A stretch of DNA of 64,000 bases from Temnopleurus reevesii (taxonomy: Eukaryota; Echinodermata; Echinoidea; Temnopleuroida; Temnopleuridae). The stretch is from assembly GCA_036244855.1 (NCBI GenBank), contig BQKZ01000436.1, forward strand, positions 100,575 through 164,574. The letters are read 5' to 3'. This document shows, piece after piece, positions 60,518 to 64,000 of the stretch (position 1 is the first letter of the stretch; every line of letters starts with the position of its first letter). A model generated the notes under the pieces. It was given only the letters and a program-made list of their open reading frames with translations, ran no database searches and was not told where the DNA came from. The position numbers were made by a program, and so were the translations under genes.

Positions 60518-63500
60518 GTATTTTACTCTACATTTCACTCACTTAAGCTTAGGCATTGCAAAGTAAAAGCTCATTTGGGGAACTAAGGCAAAATAGTCAA
60601 ATTGATAAAGTTCTCATATCGCATCCAAGAAATTTACCTGTGACAGTTACGGTGTCTAGTGTTTGACAGCTTCCTCAGCGTTGCTGTTATAGTGATCCGC
60701 TGATACAGAGATGTCCGACAGCTACCCAGTCTGTCAGATCCCTTGTCCCGATTCATGTCGTTTGAGTCTTCTTGATCAAAATCGTAACCAAATTCTCCTG
60801 GTCTAGCCATTGCCTTATCATTGAACGCTTGCCCTTCCATTCAATGATATGGTTATGCCTGTCCGCATAATCAGTTATTTCTAATTTATTGTTTATGAAT
60901 TGAGAATCTGGAATGTGCCAGAACTTAGACACCAAAAACTGTAATAGGCAAATTGTTTAGATGTGATAAGAGAACTTATTTTTATTGAAACAATTTCGTT
61001 ATTTCACCATCCTAATGAAACTCTTCCATTTGACAAAATAGTGTTATATTCAAACAATTTTACAAGCATTTCCACCTGTCAGTATTACAAAAGGAATATT
61101 CAAAATCAAATGATATTTATCGATTTGATTCAGACTGCAGAAAATGCACCATAATCACAAACATCTGCAATATATATTCTTGACATTACCAATTATTTTT
61201 AGCACTAAAATAAGCAATTCATTGTATACTTTATGCTCCAAATGGACATTGGTACGAAGCACATTTGCTTTCATGAGTTAAATTTTGCAATCATTCGACA
61301 AAAATTGGCAGGTGTTTCTTTTGAAGACAAATAAGATATATTGTTATATTATCAGGTATATTTGAAATATTAATATTTGCAAAATGATATATTTGTTTTT
61401 TTCAAAAAAGTTTATTACCAATTCTCATTTTGAAATTGTCTCATTTATTACATGTAACTTTTTAGGTATTGGCATTTATAATATCAATTTATGATTTGGT
61501 ATACCATGATGTTCTTTTTAATTGTTTCCATTATTTACAACTTCTCCTTAAATTGGTATAAAAATAAAATAGTTTTAAAAGTGCTTTCTTTAATATTTGC
61601 TGATGCTAACTTTCTTGTGAACATCGACATTATGTATTTATGGAATGATTTCTATGCTTGTATGATACACACACATGGAATGTTCATTCTGTTGTTTAAA
61701 AATCCTTTTGATTCATTTCTTTCTAGTCTTACTTTAATCTTTGGTTTCTTCACCCATCTGGCCTGAGTTCCAACGTTATTCCTTTGTTTCATTCACTCTT
61801 GAGCTACATCTCCATCAGAACGAAATCATTGATCTAGCCCAGTTCAATATTTTGTAATTGAACTCTGCCTAAAGCCCCGGTCACATAGGACCCCGGAAGC
61901 AACACGATTCACCCCGACTCGTTGTTCTGAGGCAGTTAACTGTGAATTAACAAGGAGTCGGGGTGAATCGTGTTGCTTCCGTGGTCCTATGTGACTGGGG
62001 CTTTAGACCAATCTCACAGGACCACAAAAATCTTTTTGAATTCAGAGAAATTTACTTAGAAGAAGTAAATCACACAGGTTCTATATGATTCATTCCAAAA
62101 TGTCATATCGACTTCAGCAATTATACTCCTGACTTATTATGACTTATGACTAATTATGACTTATTCGACTTACGCAGAATTGACTGTATATTTTAATACT
62201 GTATAAGCCGGCCAATATTTTTGGGCACAGATATTTTCATGATTTCTGATGAGTTTGACACATTGGCGTGTTGTTATTCTCATCTTTTCGACAGTATTAT
62301 TAAACAAATGAATGTGTATAGTGTAGATTGGAAATTTTCGCAAGGCCAAAATCACGAAATTAGCAAAGACAAAACCACTACAAAAATTTTAATTTATACA
62401 GTAGTATGTTGTTTTGAGTTCTGATGGAGACCCTGTTCTATTTCTCTTCATTTCAAATGTTTTCAATCTCTCTTTATTCTTTGATATCTATCCCATACAA
62501 CATTCCTTTTATTTTGATACAGCAGAATTGGCGTGGGAGGGAATTTGGTCATGTCTTTGTTCTTTTACAACATTTCCAATATAATTGGAATTTGACTTGG
62601 GGCATGGGTCAAATTTGATTTTGCACAGTCTTTTTTTTTCAAACTTCATTTGCATTATAAGCATGCAGTGGCTCGGGAAATATATTTATTGATTGCGAAT
62701 ATAAATCAATTTCTGATATATAATGGGGAACAGTTAGAGATGCGTATCCATAATTATTGTGAAATTTTCTGAAGGAAATATATGCTTTCCAAGTGTTTAG
62801 CATTAAAATTCAAATTGTGAAAGAAGCATGAAAAATGATGTCTCATCTGAGCTTCCCGGGTTAAGCACACTTGTGCCTAAAATTTCATTGAATATTTTTC
62901 TTATATTCTGTAAATTTCTCGAAGGAGAGCCTGTTTAGTGGCACCTCTTGATGAATCTAGGCACAAATTATTATTCTAATACTGACTTGTGGAAGAATGT
63001 TTTTTTTTTTCATTATTTCCTTAGGACTAAAATATATCTTACTCATTGAATCTCTTCAGTAATAGGCCAAAACTATTGAAAACATAGTTTATGACTAAAA
63101 AGTTAGCGATGGTTCTCAACATATAGATGAACTTTCACAAACATAGTATATTCCTTACAACATATGTTGGACGAGATTTAGGAAAATATGAACATCTACT
63201 GTAGATTGAGATCATAAAAGAATGATATTCTCAAATATATTCCCTTGGTAGTTCCAGTCATATACCTGTATCAAATGAGACATGAAATGAAACATGAAGT
63301 GAAGGTCTGTATGATTCATTTTGGATGTGATTACATGTAGGTGATAGGAGTATGGGGAGGGAAAGATGAGAGTGATTGAAAGAAAGAGAGAAAGATGAAG
63401 AAAAGGGCAAACATTTGATAACCCAAGAGGTATGCTATGGTATTTATTTCCGAGATGAAAAGGATAGAATTGTGTCATCATTTTAAAGGATTGCAAAATA

Positions 63501-63998
63501 TGTTACATTGAAAATGAAATCAGACTAATTCAGTCATTTCATGCAGGAAATAAGAAAATAGTTTTTAACGAGAAATTTTATGTAAATCATTAGTAAAGAA
63601 AACTCCAAAGAAGAGGATAGAATCATGTAGTCATTTATCACACCGAAAATAGAATCGAATTAGTTTTGTCATTTTATCTAGTAAATAAAACAACAAATAC
63701 TAGTTTTCAAAAAATTGATAATAATGATAATGAAATCCATTTCATATATCATAATGCTGTCTGATTTTGTAAGAAATCAAATACCCATTTTTATACAAAA
63801 TTATTAGAATAAAGTACTTTATCATTCATGATTTACATTTAGTTCAAAGTAGGCAATATGCTCCATCAGTTTAAAATGTCAGGGCCATGGGCACCAATAA
63901 CGAGGACCGGTGTGTTCTATAAGTAGCCACCATTGTTATTCTTCTTATTCATATTTTTCTTATGCCTATTATTTTTGTTATTACTATTTGTGCTCTAG
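60518..63998 (+). other. Muscleblind intron (about 3.5 kb), reaching the window end
   Basis: Opens with GTATTT and appears to close with TTTTGTTATTACTATTTGTGCTCTAG at 63998 (shown here as 26 bases split as TTTTGTTATTACT and ATTTGTGCTCTAG). It contains the hairpin MITE 61872-62003 and otherwise AT-rich DNA with no recognisable exon. Confidence 0.65.
61872..62003 (+). mobile_element. Palindromic hairpin MITE (copy 2), TA target duplication
   Basis: A 132-base element flanked by TA (61870-61871 and 62004-62005). Its left arm starts AAGCCCCGGTCACATAGGAC and the right arm is its near-perfect inverse. It differs from the copy at 14527-14657 at about eight positions. The asymmetric loop shows that both copies have the same orientation relative to the gene. 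Confidence 0.87.
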
Positions 63999-64000
63999 GT
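63999..64000 (+). CDS. Likely first two bases of the next muscleblind exon (zinc finger 3), cut by the window end
   Basis: The window ends TGTGCTCTAG/GT after about 60 bases rich in T and C, a typical acceptor. The preceding exon ends in phase 0 after ...DKLE. The expected next residue is Val (GTN) of VCREY, so the observed GT fits. Only two bases are visible, so the support is the acceptor plus agreement with the predicted codon. Confidence 0.55.

Overview
This is a 64 kb piece of an AT-rich animal genome that is almost entirely non-coding. It carries part of one recognisable gene on the + strand: a muscleblind-like (MBNL) CCCH zinc-finger regulator of RNA splicing. The (TTA)n-tailed, tRNA-derived SINEs, the non-LTR retrotransposon tail with the same ending and the many small palindromic elements suggest an echinoderm, probably a sea urchin, or another non-vertebrate deuterostome. 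That placement is inference. Bacterial-type features (operons, RBSs, CRISPR) are absent. Most open reading frames of 60-300 codons here are chance frames or low-complexity tracts.

Gene layout. Four internal coding exons have good splice sites, and each is a whole number of codons in phase 0: 37379-37606 (76 codons, second zinc finger and start of the linker), 44161-44340 (60), 51650-51739 (30) and 60296-60517 (74, ending KKNDKLE). In vertebrate MBNL proteins the equivalent RTDRLE sits just before zinc finger 3 (VCREY...). The last 12 bases of the window look like a 3' splice site followed by GT, the first two bases of a Val codon, so the next exon appears to start at 63999. The exon with zinc finger 1 was not found and may lie upstream or have been missed. 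A separate candidate first exon (TATA box 8251, ATG 8488, donor 8554, 22 codons, phase 0) could begin an isoform lacking zinc finger 1, or belong to another gene.

Region by region. 1-8250: non-coding, with a long pyrimidine tract, tandem duplications, a MITE and a TAGA microsatellite. 8251-37378: candidate promoter and first exon, then a large presumed intron with MITEs, two full SINEs, a LINE 3' end, a tandem array (28.2-29.2 kb), a segmental duplication (30.0-31.4 kb) and a 532-base assembly gap. 36.9-37.4 kb: two decayed tandem copies of the start of the zinc-finger-2 exon and its splice site. 37.6-64 kb: introns with tandem arrays, MITEs and an ATC/CAT minisatellite, plus a 159-bp tandem duplication forming the pyrimidine tract before the 60.3 kb exon.

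The most notable points are the probable four-finger muscleblind architecture in a non-vertebrate, the duplicated splice-acceptor regions before two exons, the candidate alternative first exon, two 94%-identical near-perfect hairpin elements on either side of the coding exons, several MITE families with TA or TTA target duplications, and possible assembly artefacts marked by single Ns beside duplicated sequence.
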